Shown piece by piece: positions 42,153 to 51,296 of a stretch of DNA of 64,000 nt; position 1 is the first letter of the stretch, and each line of letters opens with the position of its first letter. The notes below the pieces were generated by a model that saw nothing but the letters and a program-made list of their open reading frames with translations, did no database searches and had not been told where the DNA came from. The DNA lies in assembly GCA_031292355.1 (NCBI GenBank), contig JARLHI010000029.1, forward strand, positions 53,687 through 117,686, read 5' to 3'. The position numbers and the translations under genes were made by a program. The DNA comes from Candidatus Obscuribacterales bacterium (GTDB taxonomy: Bacteria; Cyanobacteriota; Vampirovibrionia; Obscuribacterales; Obscuribacteraceae).

Positions 42153-42181
42153 TGCAGCCGGGATGGTAAATCTCGGCTGCA
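42153..42181 (+). terminator. Hairpin between peptidase and first paralogue
   Basis: TGCAGCCGGGA pairs with TCTCGGCTGCA around a TGGTAAA loop, 15 bases after the peptidase stop. There is no U-run; it may stabilise the peptidase mRNA or modulate read-through into the paralogue array. Confidence 0.5.
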
Positions 42182-42208
42182 TATAGGCTTCGAACAGGAG
42201 GTACTACC

Positions 42209-43582
42209 ATGATACGCAATCTACGCAGACTGGCTGTGATGTCAGCGATTGGTTGTCTTGGACTGGTTGCCACTTTCGCGGCAGTTCATCTCAATTCATT
42301 CAACTCAGAGCAATCTGATTTCAACACCATCGCTAGTGGCTTTGTTCGGTCGGAGCCTGCGATGCATCTCTATTCCAGCAATGAAGACGTGTCAGAACGC
42401 AGTAACGGCAGCGCATTAAGCTATCACAGGCGTGATGGTGCCTGGGTTTTTCAGGTGGAAAAGAGCGTTGCCCTCGATCGCCGCGGCGATATGCCTGATC
42501 CTTTAAAGCGTGGTGATTACTGGCAATACGCCACGTTCAAGGATGGCTCACTTGAGTTTCTGGCGCAGACAGCAGACGGCAGTGCGAATATTTCCAGACA
42601 GACTTTCTTCCCCCTGGCCAAAGGACAGGACGAGCTTCTCGGGCGCCATCCCGAGTTGACCGAGAAATATGCCGACGACGGTAAGACTGTGGCTGATAGC
42701 CTGTTGCAGTGGTATTCGGGCAAGACGAGGCAGTCCATGCATGTGGATGTTGATGGTCGCAAGCATGTCATTGTCTACGCCGAAGATGGTGTGACTGCAC
42801 TGAGCGAACGAGTGTTCAACAAGGCGATTAATGCAAGGACTCCACCGGTTCTCACTGGTGAGAAACGCTGGCTCAATAACCCTCAGCATTCCTTGTTCTA
42901 TGTCGATGAGCAAAACCAGGATGGCACACGTTCTATCGTTGATCGCGACGAAAATGGAGACAAGCTCTGGGAGGCAATATGGGCCAAGGATGATATCGTT
43001 CCCGGTACCATCGTGGACGGTTATTTTCCGGGCACCAAAAAGTTGCGTTTTCACAGCGAGTCTGAGCCGGAAACCGACAATGTGGAATATTTTCGGGAAA
43101 ATGGCACGTTGTCGGCGCATGTCGCTATCAATCACATGACGCTCAGTATCGACTATTACGACGAGTCTGGCCGCAGGCTTCGTTTGAGTCAGAATTTTGC
43201 TCGTTATGATGGTCCCGATTTCGATCTCGATAAATCATCGTATTCGCTTACTGGTGTGACCGAATATGGTGCTGACGGCAAAGAAACGAGGGAATTCAGC
43301 CTCTACAAAGACCATCTCTCGCTGTTTGAAAAAGTAGATGATACCGTTAATGGTGTCACTTACGCCAAGGTTGCCTATTTCTTTGGTCCCCAGGGGCTGT
43401 CTCTGGTGAGTTACTGGAAAGATCCAAACAACTTGAACGGCGGTCCAGACGATGTCGACCGTGACCCCAAATTCGCCAAGGTTGCGCCTGCTGTGCCCGC
43501 TGATGAGCGCACGCTGCAGATCGTTTTTGGCGACGACATGTTGCCTGTTCCGCCAGTACAAGTAAGCGAGCATGGTAGTTGA
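42209..43582 (+). CDS. LPVPP-tail family protein, copy 1 of 5
   Basis: 457 residues, no family recognised. A basic N-terminus and one hydrophobic segment (MSAIGCLGLVATFAAVHL, about 11-28) serve as signal anchor; the rest is extracytoplasmic. Blocks shared with copies 2-5: an MHLY element near residue 50; an aromatic FFP block (RQTFFPLAKG); a YAEDG block with KRWLNNPQHSLFYVDEQNQD; VPGTIVDGYFPGTKKLRFHS; NVEYFRENGTL; and at the extreme end DDMLPVPPVQVSEHGS. The repeated D-G-T plus aromatic pattern suggests beta-hairpin repeats of the MORN/YwqK sort. AGGAGG precedes ATG 42209. Placed 70 bases after an S41 peptidase. Confidence 0.75.
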   Translation: MIRNLRRLAVMSAIGCLGLVATFAAVHLNSFNSEQSDFNTIASGFVRSEPAMHLYSSNEDVSERSNGSALSYHRRDGAWVFQVEKSVALDRRGDMPDPLKRGDYWQYATFKDGSLEFLAQTADGSANISRQTFFPLAKGQDELLGRHPELTEKYADDGKTVADSLLQWYSGKTRQSMHVDVDGRKHVIVYAEDGVTALSERVFNKAINARTPPVLTGEKRWLNNPQHSLFYVDEQNQDGTRSIVDRDENGDKLWEAIWAKDDIVPGTIVDGYFPGTKKLRFHSESEPETDNVEYFRENGTLSAHVAINHMTLSIDYYDESGRRLRLSQNFARYDGPDFDLDKSSYSLTGVTEYGADGKETREFSLYKDHLSLFEKVDDTVNGVTYAKVAYFFGPQGLSLVSYWKDPNNLNGGPDDVDRDPKFAKVAPAVPADERTLQIVFGDDMLPVPPVQVSEHGS

Positions 43583-43610
43583 AAGTTCGTCCAACAATAA
43601 GGAGTCATCG

Positions 43611-44930
43611 ATGGCCCGCAGGACTTCGAAAATCTGGCTGCTGTTGGCTCCTTTGTTGGCGCTGGCAGCAGTCATTGCGATCATTTTTGATGTGCTCAAT
43701 AAACCGCATTCAATTGCGGATATCGGGCAGACGTTGAGAATGTCTGATGTCACCGAAATGACGCATTTATATCCCTGGCGTCCGAAGAGTGAACGGGCGC
43801 TACTGCCTGTTCCACCAGACCGGGCGGTGGATATCATCGATCCGGATCTCCATGTTCCACTGCAGCGTTTCGTTCAAGGTTTGGACAGTTCGAGTGAGAG
43901 TGACAGTTTGCAAACAGATGGGAATCACAGGGAAACCGCGCTCTCTTTCTATCCCACTGCATCTCAGGCTGATGTAAGGCGACCAAGACTGTCGCAAACA
44001 TTTGCGCCGGGTGGCGATGTTGTCATTGCCGAAAAGCTCTGGCGGTTGGATGGCACATTGGCACATAAAATGGCTAACAGCGACGATGGGCGCTTTGCAG
44101 ATGTGAGCGAGTATGCCGATGATGGCTACACGGTCACTTTCCAGAAGAAAACGGATTTGCATCCTGAAGATTACTGGAATGGCCCGCGTTTGCTTGAAGA
44201 AAGACACTATCTGGACAAAGACCACGGTCATGCCCTGGTCTTCAGCAGCATCTATAATCCAGACGGTACCAGCACAATTACCAATTTCGACTCAGATGGT
44301 CACGTTTTGCGCGAGGCAATCTGGTCCAAATGGCATTCGGTCGCTGGCACAAAGGTCGTTGCTTACTATCCAGGCACGCACAAGATTCGCTTTAGTAGCC
44401 AAAGCAATTCTATCGAGGATGCGGTAGCGTATTATCGTCTTGATGGTACGCAGTCACACCAACTCTCGATCTCCAATGGGCACACCACTGTCACAACTTT
44501 TGATAAAAACGGCGTTGCTTTGCCCTATGAACAATACTTTGATCGCATCGATAAAACTGTCGATGGTGTGGTCAAATCAGAGTACAAACTCCTTTTTCTC
44601 ACGGAAAAGGATGCTGCTGGTCACATGACGCGCAGGGTCGATCTCTGGCATCAACCCGGTCTGCCGGATTCTGAGGATCGCTTCAATGTCACCATAGGTG
44701 GTGTCAGATATTTGGAGGTTGACAGCCTTTACGCGGCTGACGGGACGCTCGAAACAGTTAAATATTGGAAAGACGAGCTCAAAGATCCGCCAGACAAAGT
44801 GGAGACTCACCTGCCAGCTGAAAATATCAGAATGCAGTTACCAGATGATGAGACCAGATTGGATCTGCCCTCGTTAGATGGTGACGATTTGCCGGTTCCG
44901 CCTCCTCTACGAGGACCGGGTGGTCATTGA
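43611..44930 (+). CDS. LPVPP-tail family protein, copy 2 of 5
   Basis: 439 residues from ATG 43611 (AAGGAG upstream); the frame also opens at 43572 but that start would overlap copy 1. Signal anchor IWLLLAPLLALAAVIAIIF (about 8-26). Blocks: MTHLYPWRP, ALSFYPTASQADV, YADDGYTVTF, GTKVVAYYPGTHKIRFSSQS, AVAYYRLDGTQSH, YEQYFDRIDKT, and the tail LDGDDLPVPPPLRGPGGH. Copy 2 has no dicysteine. Starts 28 bases after copy 1, so co-transcribed. Function unknown. Confidence 0.75.
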   Translation: MARRTSKIWLLLAPLLALAAVIAIIFDVLNKPHSIADIGQTLRMSDVTEMTHLYPWRPKSERALLPVPPDRAVDIIDPDLHVPLQRFVQGLDSSSESDSLQTDGNHRETALSFYPTASQADVRRPRLSQTFAPGGDVVIAEKLWRLDGTLAHKMANSDDGRFADVSEYADDGYTVTFQKKTDLHPEDYWNGPRLLEERHYLDKDHGHALVFSSIYNPDGTSTITNFDSDGHVLREAIWSKWHSVAGTKVVAYYPGTHKIRFSSQSNSIEDAVAYYRLDGTQSHQLSISNGHTTVTTFDKNGVALPYEQYFDRIDKTVDGVVKSEYKLLFLTEKDAAGHMTRRVDLWHQPGLPDSEDRFNVTIGGVRYLEVDSLYAADGTLETVKYWKDELKDPPDKVETHLPAENIRMQLPDDETRLDLPSLDGDDLPVPPPLRGPGGH

Positions 44931-44995
44931 ATTGAGGATATGAACTGTCTGGCCAGTATCGCTCTTGTCCAGATTCACAGATAATGGAGACGCAA

Positions 44996-46318
44996 ATGGT
45001 TCGCCGTTTCTCAGCGCGCCTAGGTGCGATAGCGACCGTTTTCGTGGTCGCTATCGTAACTGTGGCAGGGATATCACAGTTACTACGTTCTAGTTCAGAC
45101 AACAAGTCGACCACACTCCAGCAAGTGCTCGATCTCACTCAGCTCCCATGGCAGCTGCGCCTCTTTCCTGGCGGTGTCGATACGTCAGGGAAACCGCTTG
45201 TGTCAGGCGACCGAGCGGTGGAAATTCTGCGCGATGATCAAACTGGTGTCGACAGTCGGTATCAAACTAATAAGGACAAGTCGACGATTGACGCACACCT
45301 CCAGCCAGATGGTCGGCATCAAGCTGAGAGTCAGTCGTTTTACCCCACTGCCTCTGACGGCGATGGTCGGCATCCTCAAGCTCTGACAAAGTATCAAGGG
45401 GCTGAGGAGAAAGTCGTTGACCAGGACGTCCGCCGAGTGAATGGAAAACGCCTGCAGTTGACTCATGTCTCCGCCGATGGTGCAAAATCGATCATCGACT
45501 ATGCTGAAGACGGTCTTACCGTTGTCGGTGAGACTCTATTCGATCCTCCTCCTGCTTGCTGTGGTGAAGGTCCATTGTTGAAGTCGCAGCAGCGCTGGTT
45601 GGCTGACGCTCAACACAGCCTTGTCTATTCGGACATCACAAATAAGGACGGCAAGCGCACAAAAACAAAATTTGATGGCGATCATCAAATTCTCTGGACC
45701 ATGATCTGTCAGGAAAGGCAGTGCTATCCCAGTGGTACCACTGTTACGGGCTACTATGCAGGCACGCATAAGCCGCGGTTTGAAAGTAAGTCCGATTACT
45801 ACGTCGACGAGGCGAAATACTATCGTGACAATGGGACGCTCTGGTACGACTTGAAAATCATGCCCAGTTCCAACGACATCACCTTTTACGATGCCACTGG
45901 CACAAAGCCGGTTTTGGAGCAGAATTTCTTCCGTCACGATGAGATTGGCCCTGACAAAGCGATCAAAATGACGGCTAATTCTGTTTATGAACCTTACGAG
46001 ATTTTCGAGTTCGACGCCGATGGTAATCCTTCCAACAACTTCACTTTAATGGGCGGAAAAGTGGGCAATGTTGATGTCAGAAACATCACTATCAGTGGTG
46101 TTTTCTACAAAGAAATCAGCTTCTACTTCGACCGTGACACCGGCCAATTTAACTGGGGCGTGCTTTTTCCAAATGGTCTGGATTCGCGCATCTCGGTTGA
46201 TAAGTCGAACTTCACGCCGCCGCCTTTGCCTCGTCCTTCTCCTGACGAGTTGAAATTGTCGATACCTTTTACTGACGACGATCTACCCGTCCCACCGCCC
46301 CAACAACATTATCCATAG
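44996..46318 (+). CDS. LPVPP-tail family protein, copy 3 of 5
   Basis: 440 residues from ATG 44996; the ATG at 44984 lies on the Shine-Dalgarno (TGGAGA). Signal anchor ARLGAIATVFVVAIVTVAGI. Shared blocks: LRLFPGGVD (equivalent of HLYP), ESQSFYPTASDGDGR, YAEDGLTVVGE, a dicysteine in PPPACCGEG also present in copy 4, SGTTVTGYYAGTHKPRFESK, AKYYRDNGTL, LEQNFFRHD and the tail FTDDDLPVPPPQQHYP. A GC-rich hairpin (GGCGAG/CTCGCC, about 46344-46376) lies in the 100-base gap before copy 4. Confidence 0.75.
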   Translation: MVRRFSARLGAIATVFVVAIVTVAGISQLLRSSSDNKSTTLQQVLDLTQLPWQLRLFPGGVDTSGKPLVSGDRAVEILRDDQTGVDSRYQTNKDKSTIDAHLQPDGRHQAESQSFYPTASDGDGRHPQALTKYQGAEEKVVDQDVRRVNGKRLQLTHVSADGAKSIIDYAEDGLTVVGETLFDPPPACCGEGPLLKSQQRWLADAQHSLVYSDITNKDGKRTKTKFDGDHQILWTMICQERQCYPSGTTVTGYYAGTHKPRFESKSDYYVDEAKYYRDNGTLWYDLKIMPSSNDITFYDATGTKPVLEQNFFRHDEIGPDKAIKMTANSVYEPYEIFEFDADGNPSNNFTLMGGKVGNVDVRNITISGVFYKEISFYFDRDTGQFNWGVLFPNGLDSRISVDKSNFTPPPLPRPSPDELKLSIPFTDDDLPVPPPQQHYP

Positions 46319-46418
46319 AGGCCAGTGTCGGGGGTGTGCGCCAGGGCGAGTCTGAAGCGAAAGCGACAGGCTCGCCGCTTTCTCTTTGATGAAATCGAGA
46401 CGACAGAGGAGGTTTGAG

Positions 46419-47732
46419 ATGACACGCATCAAGTCTTTCTATTTTGCAGTTACCTTAACCGCTGTCGTTGTTGCGATTACCCTCGTTTCGAGAGCAACGG
46501 TTTTTGAGAGCGATCCTCGCGTTCAGGTTGATCCGGCTGATTTGCCAAAAGTGCTTGATGTGCCACCACAGATTGCTCAATATCATCTTTATTCAGGCGC
46601 CGTTAATGGCGTTTCAGGTAGAGATCTGGTGCTCGTCGAGCGCAAAGTGGATCTCTTTGAAAACGGCGCTCTCATGCCATCTGCCTCCTACGCCACGAAT
46701 AAAGATCGATCGAGCGAAAGTTCGCAATTTCATCTGGATGGTCCAATCGCTGGGAGTTCGTCCTATTATCCAAGCTCTGACGGCGTTAGGCATTTGCACG
46801 TCAAATCCGAATTTTCCGCCGATGGAAAGTTGCGGGACGAAGATGTGCGGCACATGGACGGTACTCCAGAAAAGCGGACTCAAATTCTTGCCTCAGGTGA
46901 AAAGCATGTTGTCGAGTTTGCTGCCGATGGTGTGTCCATTCTTGATGATGCTCTCTACGTGCCGGATGCTTGTTGCAGCGATTTGATCGTTAAGTCGGAA
47001 AAGCGCTTTCGCGATAATCACGAGCATCAGCTGCAGCACAGTGACGTACTCAGCGCAGATGGCACGAGAACCGTCGTCGAATTCGATGAGCATCTCAATC
47101 AAGTGCGAACTGAATTGTGGGCAAAGGATCATAAAGTGCCGGGGACGGTCATCACTGAGCTTTATCCTGATACCTTGCACACGCACTTTGTCAGTCGTTC
47201 TGACGGCCAGTTCGATACGACTGAGTATTTTCGAGAGAACGGCACTCTTGAGCGTCGCGCAAAAATCAGTGCGTCTTCGACTCGTGTCACGATATTCGAC
47301 TCTACTGGTCACAAGCCACTCTTCGAGCAATCGTGGGCACAAGTAATGTCGAGCGATGACGCTGGTGTCATGGTTAGCAGGTGGTTTCTGTCTGACCTCA
47401 CCGAATTCGACGCTCAGGGCAATAGAGTCAGAACTCTATCGTATTCTACCGATGGAGTGCTGCTTTGTCAGTTTAGATTTGATGTCACTCTCAGTGGTGT
47501 CAAATATGCGCGAGCTGCCGACTTCTATGGTGGGACTGGGCTTCTCGAATCGTCAAAATACTATCTTCGGGGTGCTGAGGATTTGAGTTGGCTAATGTAC
47601 AAGCCCGATCATGAAGACGACTTCACTGCAGCAGACAATGTTCGCGTTGTTTTGCCGTCACCAGTCGAATCGAAACCCCTCGATATCGATCCGCATCTGC
47701 CTGTTCCGCCAGCGCAGTGGCATGAGCATTGA
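46419..47732 (+). CDS. LPVPP-tail family protein, copy 4 of 5
   Basis: 437 residues from ATG 46419, which has AGAGGAGG; the upstream ATG at 46386 has none. Signal anchor SFYFAVTLTAVVVAITLVS. Shared blocks: QYHLYSGAV, GSSSYYPSSDGVR, FAADGVSILDD, dicysteine in VPDACCSDL, PGTVITELYPDTLHTHFVSR, TTEYFRENGTLERR, FDSTGHKPLFEQSW and the tail DIDPHLPVPPAQWHEH. The order and spacing of blocks equal those of copy 3, and the shared dicysteine suggests that copies 3 and 4 are closest relatives. Confidence 0.75.
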   Translation: MTRIKSFYFAVTLTAVVVAITLVSRATVFESDPRVQVDPADLPKVLDVPPQIAQYHLYSGAVNGVSGRDLVLVERKVDLFENGALMPSASYATNKDRSSESSQFHLDGPIAGSSSYYPSSDGVRHLHVKSEFSADGKLRDEDVRHMDGTPEKRTQILASGEKHVVEFAADGVSILDDALYVPDACCSDLIVKSEKRFRDNHEHQLQHSDVLSADGTRTVVEFDEHLNQVRTELWAKDHKVPGTVITELYPDTLHTHFVSRSDGQFDTTEYFRENGTLERRAKISASSTRVTIFDSTGHKPLFEQSWAQVMSSDDAGVMVSRWFLSDLTEFDAQGNRVRTLSYSTDGVLLCQFRFDVTLSGVKYARAADFYGGTGLLESSKYYLRGAEDLSWLMYKPDHEDDFTAADNVRVVLPSPVESKPLDIDPHLPVPPAQWHEH

Positions 47733-47766
47733 GTTCCAATAATAATGCTGAAAGGAAAGGCAACGC

Positions 47767-49059
47767 ATGAGCGTCAGCAAAATATTTCTATCGTTTGCTC
47801 TGGTGGCGCTCGCCTTAGCATCGGCAGGTGCGGGTCTAGCTGTTTACCGGGCGCCAGAAAAGAAAGTAGCACCGCCTCGTTTGCCGGATGTGCTGCTTGA
47901 TTTGCCAGCGACTTCGCCCACGCATCTTTATCCGGCGCGAGGTCTTGCTTTGGATGATCGAGCCGGAGCAAGTATTGCGCCAAATCGCAGTCGTGCTGTG
48001 GTTGGATCTGATGGGCTGAACGTGGCCAGTTATATCGACAATCAGGACGATTCGGCAAGCGTCGTCTCTTTCCAAGGCGATGGTCAGGCAGTTTCCATGG
48101 TACGCGAATATTATCCGTCAACGGATGTGTTGGGTAGTCGTCAGTTAAAAGTCCGCCGAACTTATGGAGTTGACGGCATAACGCTTAGAAGCGAGGCGCG
48201 ATTCAGGCGTGAGGACGGCAGCCAGGAATATGCCGGACATCTGCTTGTAGACGGTAGCTATCAAGCGTTCACTTTATTTGGTGATGGTCGCACGGCTGAA
48301 ACGGAGACTGTGACCATTCCAGATGAGTTTGAAACAAATCATGCTCCGAAGCTGCTGCGCTTTCAAAAGTGGCAGGAAGCCGGGCATGTTCTGATTTATC
48401 ACGATGTCCTCAATGATGATGGTGGCAGCAGGGATATTAAAAAGTTCGACTCGCAGGGACTTCTTACTCTGGCAAAGCATATCGGAATGCATGGAGTAGT
48501 CGGCACGACAGTGACCGCCTACTATCCAGGTTCAACCCGGGTAGCTATGCACAGTGTGACTACGATCTCTGAAACTGATGCCACTTTCTTCAGACCAGAT
48601 GGAACTAAGAATTTCGAGCAGGTCCTCACCACATACGGTACCGGTGTTTCTTGGTTTGACGTCGCCGGCATCATCAAGTTGTTCCACCAGGACTGGTTTA
48701 CTTCTGACCCTAACGACAATTCGGCGCTGCATCCTCGCCTCTGGCAAGTCGCTGAGTGCAATGAAAAAGGTGATACGACGCGTCTGGTCACCTTCAACAA
48801 TGGAGTGTTAACGAGGCAGGTCTTTTATAATCTAACTCTCAAGGGGATTTTGTACAGCATTGTCACTCTCGACTATGACGAGGCTGGTAAGCTTCGTCTG
48901 AGTGCCGTTACCCCAGCTGACAAAAAGGTGGTGGTACCACCTGTGGAGACACTTGGTCTTTCTCAAATATCTACTGAGGTGGATGTTCGAGAAAAGGTTG
49001 CTCTAGATCTCACTTACGAATTACCTGTGCCGCAGCCCAGTCGTCACGATCGCGATTAG
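47767..49059 (+). CDS. LPVPP-tail family protein, copy 5 of 5 (divergent)
   Basis: 430 residues; GAAAGG lies before ATG 47767. Signal anchor FLSFALVALALASAGAGLAV. Shared blocks: PTHLYPARG, VREYYPSTDVLGSR, GTTVTAYYPGSTRVAMHS, ATFFRPDGTKNFEQ, FHQDWFTSD. The tail is altered to LTYELPVPQPSRHDRD, keeping L-P-V-P and the terminal His/Asp-rich end but not the second Pro. It is the shortest and most divergent copy and is the neighbour of the second S41 peptidase gene, 109 bases downstream. Confidence 0.75.
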   Translation: MSVSKIFLSFALVALALASAGAGLAVYRAPEKKVAPPRLPDVLLDLPATSPTHLYPARGLALDDRAGASIAPNRSRAVVGSDGLNVASYIDNQDDSASVVSFQGDGQAVSMVREYYPSTDVLGSRQLKVRRTYGVDGITLRSEARFRREDGSQEYAGHLLVDGSYQAFTLFGDGRTAETETVTIPDEFETNHAPKLLRFQKWQEAGHVLIYHDVLNDDGGSRDIKKFDSQGLLTLAKHIGMHGVVGTTVTAYYPGSTRVAMHSVTTISETDATFFRPDGTKNFEQVLTTYGTGVSWFDVAGIIKLFHQDWFTSDPNDNSALHPRLWQVAECNEKGDTTRLVTFNNGVLTRQVFYNLTLKGILYSIVTLDYDEAGKLRLSAVTPADKKVVVPPVETLGLSQISTEVDVREKVALDLTYELPVPQPSRHDRD

Positions 49060-49168
49060 TGGTGGATCCGAACTGACTGGTTCTTGATACAGCCCGGCGC
49101 AATCATGCTTCGGGCTTCCAAGCGTTTCCTGAAAAGGACGCGTCTCTCTTTTGCAATGGAGAACAATC

Positions 49169-51151
49169 GTGAAAAAGTATCTGATAGGTAACTTCTTGCG
49201 GGGCACCGGGCTCGCTGCCCTGGCTCTGCTCGGCGCCATCACGGCAGCTGCTGCTGCAGACAGCCACGGCGTTGCCGTTACTGCTGTTGCGCCTACCGAA
49301 CCCGTTGGCATCGTCATAACCGACGCTGCAAGCAAAGTTAATCCTGCTGAGGTCGCGAAATACGTCAAGACTCTCGCGCCTCAGGTTCAGGCTGTGATGG
49401 AGAAGCTGAGCCGAGTTGAGCGGGCGCAAGTCTATCTCGATGCCCAGACGGCTTTTACCAGGGAGGTTGCCACCGAGCAGTTCACCAAGTCGCTCGAGGG
49501 CAAGACGCCGGCTCAGCAAGCTGCTCGGAAAGCCGCGCTGCAGTCGGGCGTGGTTTCTTTTCTGGCTGACGCCAAATATAACTACTGCAACATTATGCTC
49601 GAAGGAGAGGCCGAGCAGGCATACGACGAAAAGGGCGTGAAGAAACTGGCAGCGGCGCCGCACCAGTGCCCGACTGGCGTATCTATGGAGAAAACTCTGG
49701 CTTACGTCAACAAGCTGCTTGCTTGCTCGATTGGCGATCCTGCTTATACGCGGGTGATGCCGGCCGACGAAGCGACTGACTTTCGTAAGCAAGTCGATGG
49801 CACCAAGACGGCATTTGATGGCGGCGGCATCGGCATGATCCTGTCAGTTGATCCCTCGCGCACCATTGCCGCCACTCCTGCCGATCTGGCTCAATTTGAG
49901 GCAGCGAAAGCAAAGTTCTTGGCTAAGCCGCCGACGAGCAACGGAGTGGATGAGTGTACAGGCAAGCCCATTCCTCTGACGGCGAAGGACAAGGCATACA
50001 CCGACGAGTTTTGGAGTAAGCCGCCGCAAGCGCCGTATTTTTCCGGCATTATCAATCATGTTATGAAAGGAAGCCCGGCCGAAAAGGCTGGCATTGTCGA
50101 CGGTGACGTGATCGTCAAAGTTGATGGGCAGCCGGTCAACGATCTCGAGTTCAACATGGTCGTGGAAAAAATGCTGCGCGGTCCTGTCGGCTCGACCGTG
50201 AAGTTGACCTTGAAGCGCGATCAGACGAAAGAATATGTGATCACTCGCGAGGCCATTCTTTCGGACAACGTCTGGTCGCGTGATCTTGGCGATGGCATCT
50301 ATTCGATCGTGGTTGCGAATTTCGAGCGCAACAATACTGCTTTTGAAATCATCGACGAGATGCAGAAAATCGGTGATAAGGCCAAAGGTTTTGTCTTCGA
50401 TGTGCGCAACAACAATGGTGGTCTGGTCGACGAGGGTGTCGAGGCGGTTACCTGGCTCATTCACGACGGCGTGATTTTCTCGCAACGTGAGCGTGTGCCT
50501 GGCGACCCCAAGCATCCGCAATATCTCAAAATCACGACCACGCGAGTCGGCTCGAAGGACATCAGCGAAACTGTCGACGACACCAGTCACAAGCTGTTGG
50601 AGCGTAGGGTCGTTGGATTTGACGAGAGCGACGACGTTACAGGTCTGCCGCACCGGCAGTTCAAAGAAGAGCAGCCGTTCTTCGGCAATAAGCCGATGGT
50701 CGTGCTGGTCAATGGTATGTGCGCGTCTGCGTGTGAAATTTTCGCTGGCGGTATCGGCGAAAATCATATCGCTGCTTCAAAAACTAATCAGACGCCCTGG
50801 GCTCCAGGTGTGAAGGATGCGCAGAAGGCTCCACAAGGCGCCGAAATAATCGGTGAACAAACTTACGGTAAGTTCATCGGTCAGCAGCTTGCTCCGGGAC
50901 CGAAGGGCACGTCTTTGAAAGCAACCATCTTCCGGTATTTCTCTCCTCGCGGAGAGTGGCTGGGTGATGCCTGGAAGACCAAAATCGGTCTGACGCCGGA
51001 CATCAAAGTGGTGCAGCCGAAGACTGCTGTGCCTTATACCGACTCTGATGTGCAGCTGAACTTCGCTAAGCAGTATCTGCTCAGCGGAGGCAAGGCCGTT
51101 CTGCCTGCCGCGCCTGTTGCGGCTGATGTGCCCGTCGCGACCAAGCCGTAA
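49169..51151 (+). CDS. S41 peptidase (C-terminal processing type), second copy
   Basis: 660 residues from GTG 49169, which sits 6 bases after TGGAGA; the TTG at 49151 is upstream of that site. Signal peptide (LAALALLGAITAAAAA), helical region to about 230, a PDZ domain (about 300-360; KAGIVDGDVIVKVDGQPVND) and the S41 core. Nucleophile Ser520 (NGMCASACEIFAGGI) and base Lys568 (GEQTYGKFIGQQ) are present, but 48 residues apart rather than 26 as in the first peptidase, because of an insert (AASKTNQTPWAPGVKDAQKA). No TM at the C-terminus. Probably periplasmic; possible role in trimming the five tail-bearing proteins. Confidence 0.88.
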   Translation: MKKYLIGNFLRGTGLAALALLGAITAAAAADSHGVAVTAVAPTEPVGIVITDAASKVNPAEVAKYVKTLAPQVQAVMEKLSRVERAQVYLDAQTAFTREVATEQFTKSLEGKTPAQQAARKAALQSGVVSFLADAKYNYCNIMLEGEAEQAYDEKGVKKLAAAPHQCPTGVSMEKTLAYVNKLLACSIGDPAYTRVMPADEATDFRKQVDGTKTAFDGGGIGMILSVDPSRTIAATPADLAQFEAAKAKFLAKPPTSNGVDECTGKPIPLTAKDKAYTDEFWSKPPQAPYFSGIINHVMKGSPAEKAGIVDGDVIVKVDGQPVNDLEFNMVVEKMLRGPVGSTVKLTLKRDQTKEYVITREAILSDNVWSRDLGDGIYSIVVANFERNNTAFEIIDEMQKIGDKAKGFVFDVRNNNGGLVDEGVEAVTWLIHDGVIFSQRERVPGDPKHPQYLKITTTRVGSKDISETVDDTSHKLLERRVVGFDESDDVTGLPHRQFKEEQPFFGNKPMVVLVNGMCASACEIFAGGIGENHIAASKTNQTPWAPGVKDAQKAPQGAEIIGEQTYGKFIGQQLAPGPKGTSLKATIFRYFSPRGEWLGDAWKTKIGLTPDIKVVQPKTAVPYTDSDVQLNFAKQYLLSGGKAVLPAAPVAADVPVATKP

Positions 51152-51296
51152 TGGTGCGGTCAATGCATTGAAAAGTAAAGGTCAGAATCGAATTCTCAGA
51201 TTGTGGTGCCTGTGCATTGCAGTGTGGGGCTTTGATTCTGACCATCTCCGTCTCTCTCTCGTTTCTGCTCGCTTACTGTTGCGGAAGGATAGAAAT

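Noticed and set aside
49844..50767. A 307-residue minus-strand frame inside the second S41 peptidase gene
   Set aside because: Antisense shadow of a well-supported gene; no start signal.
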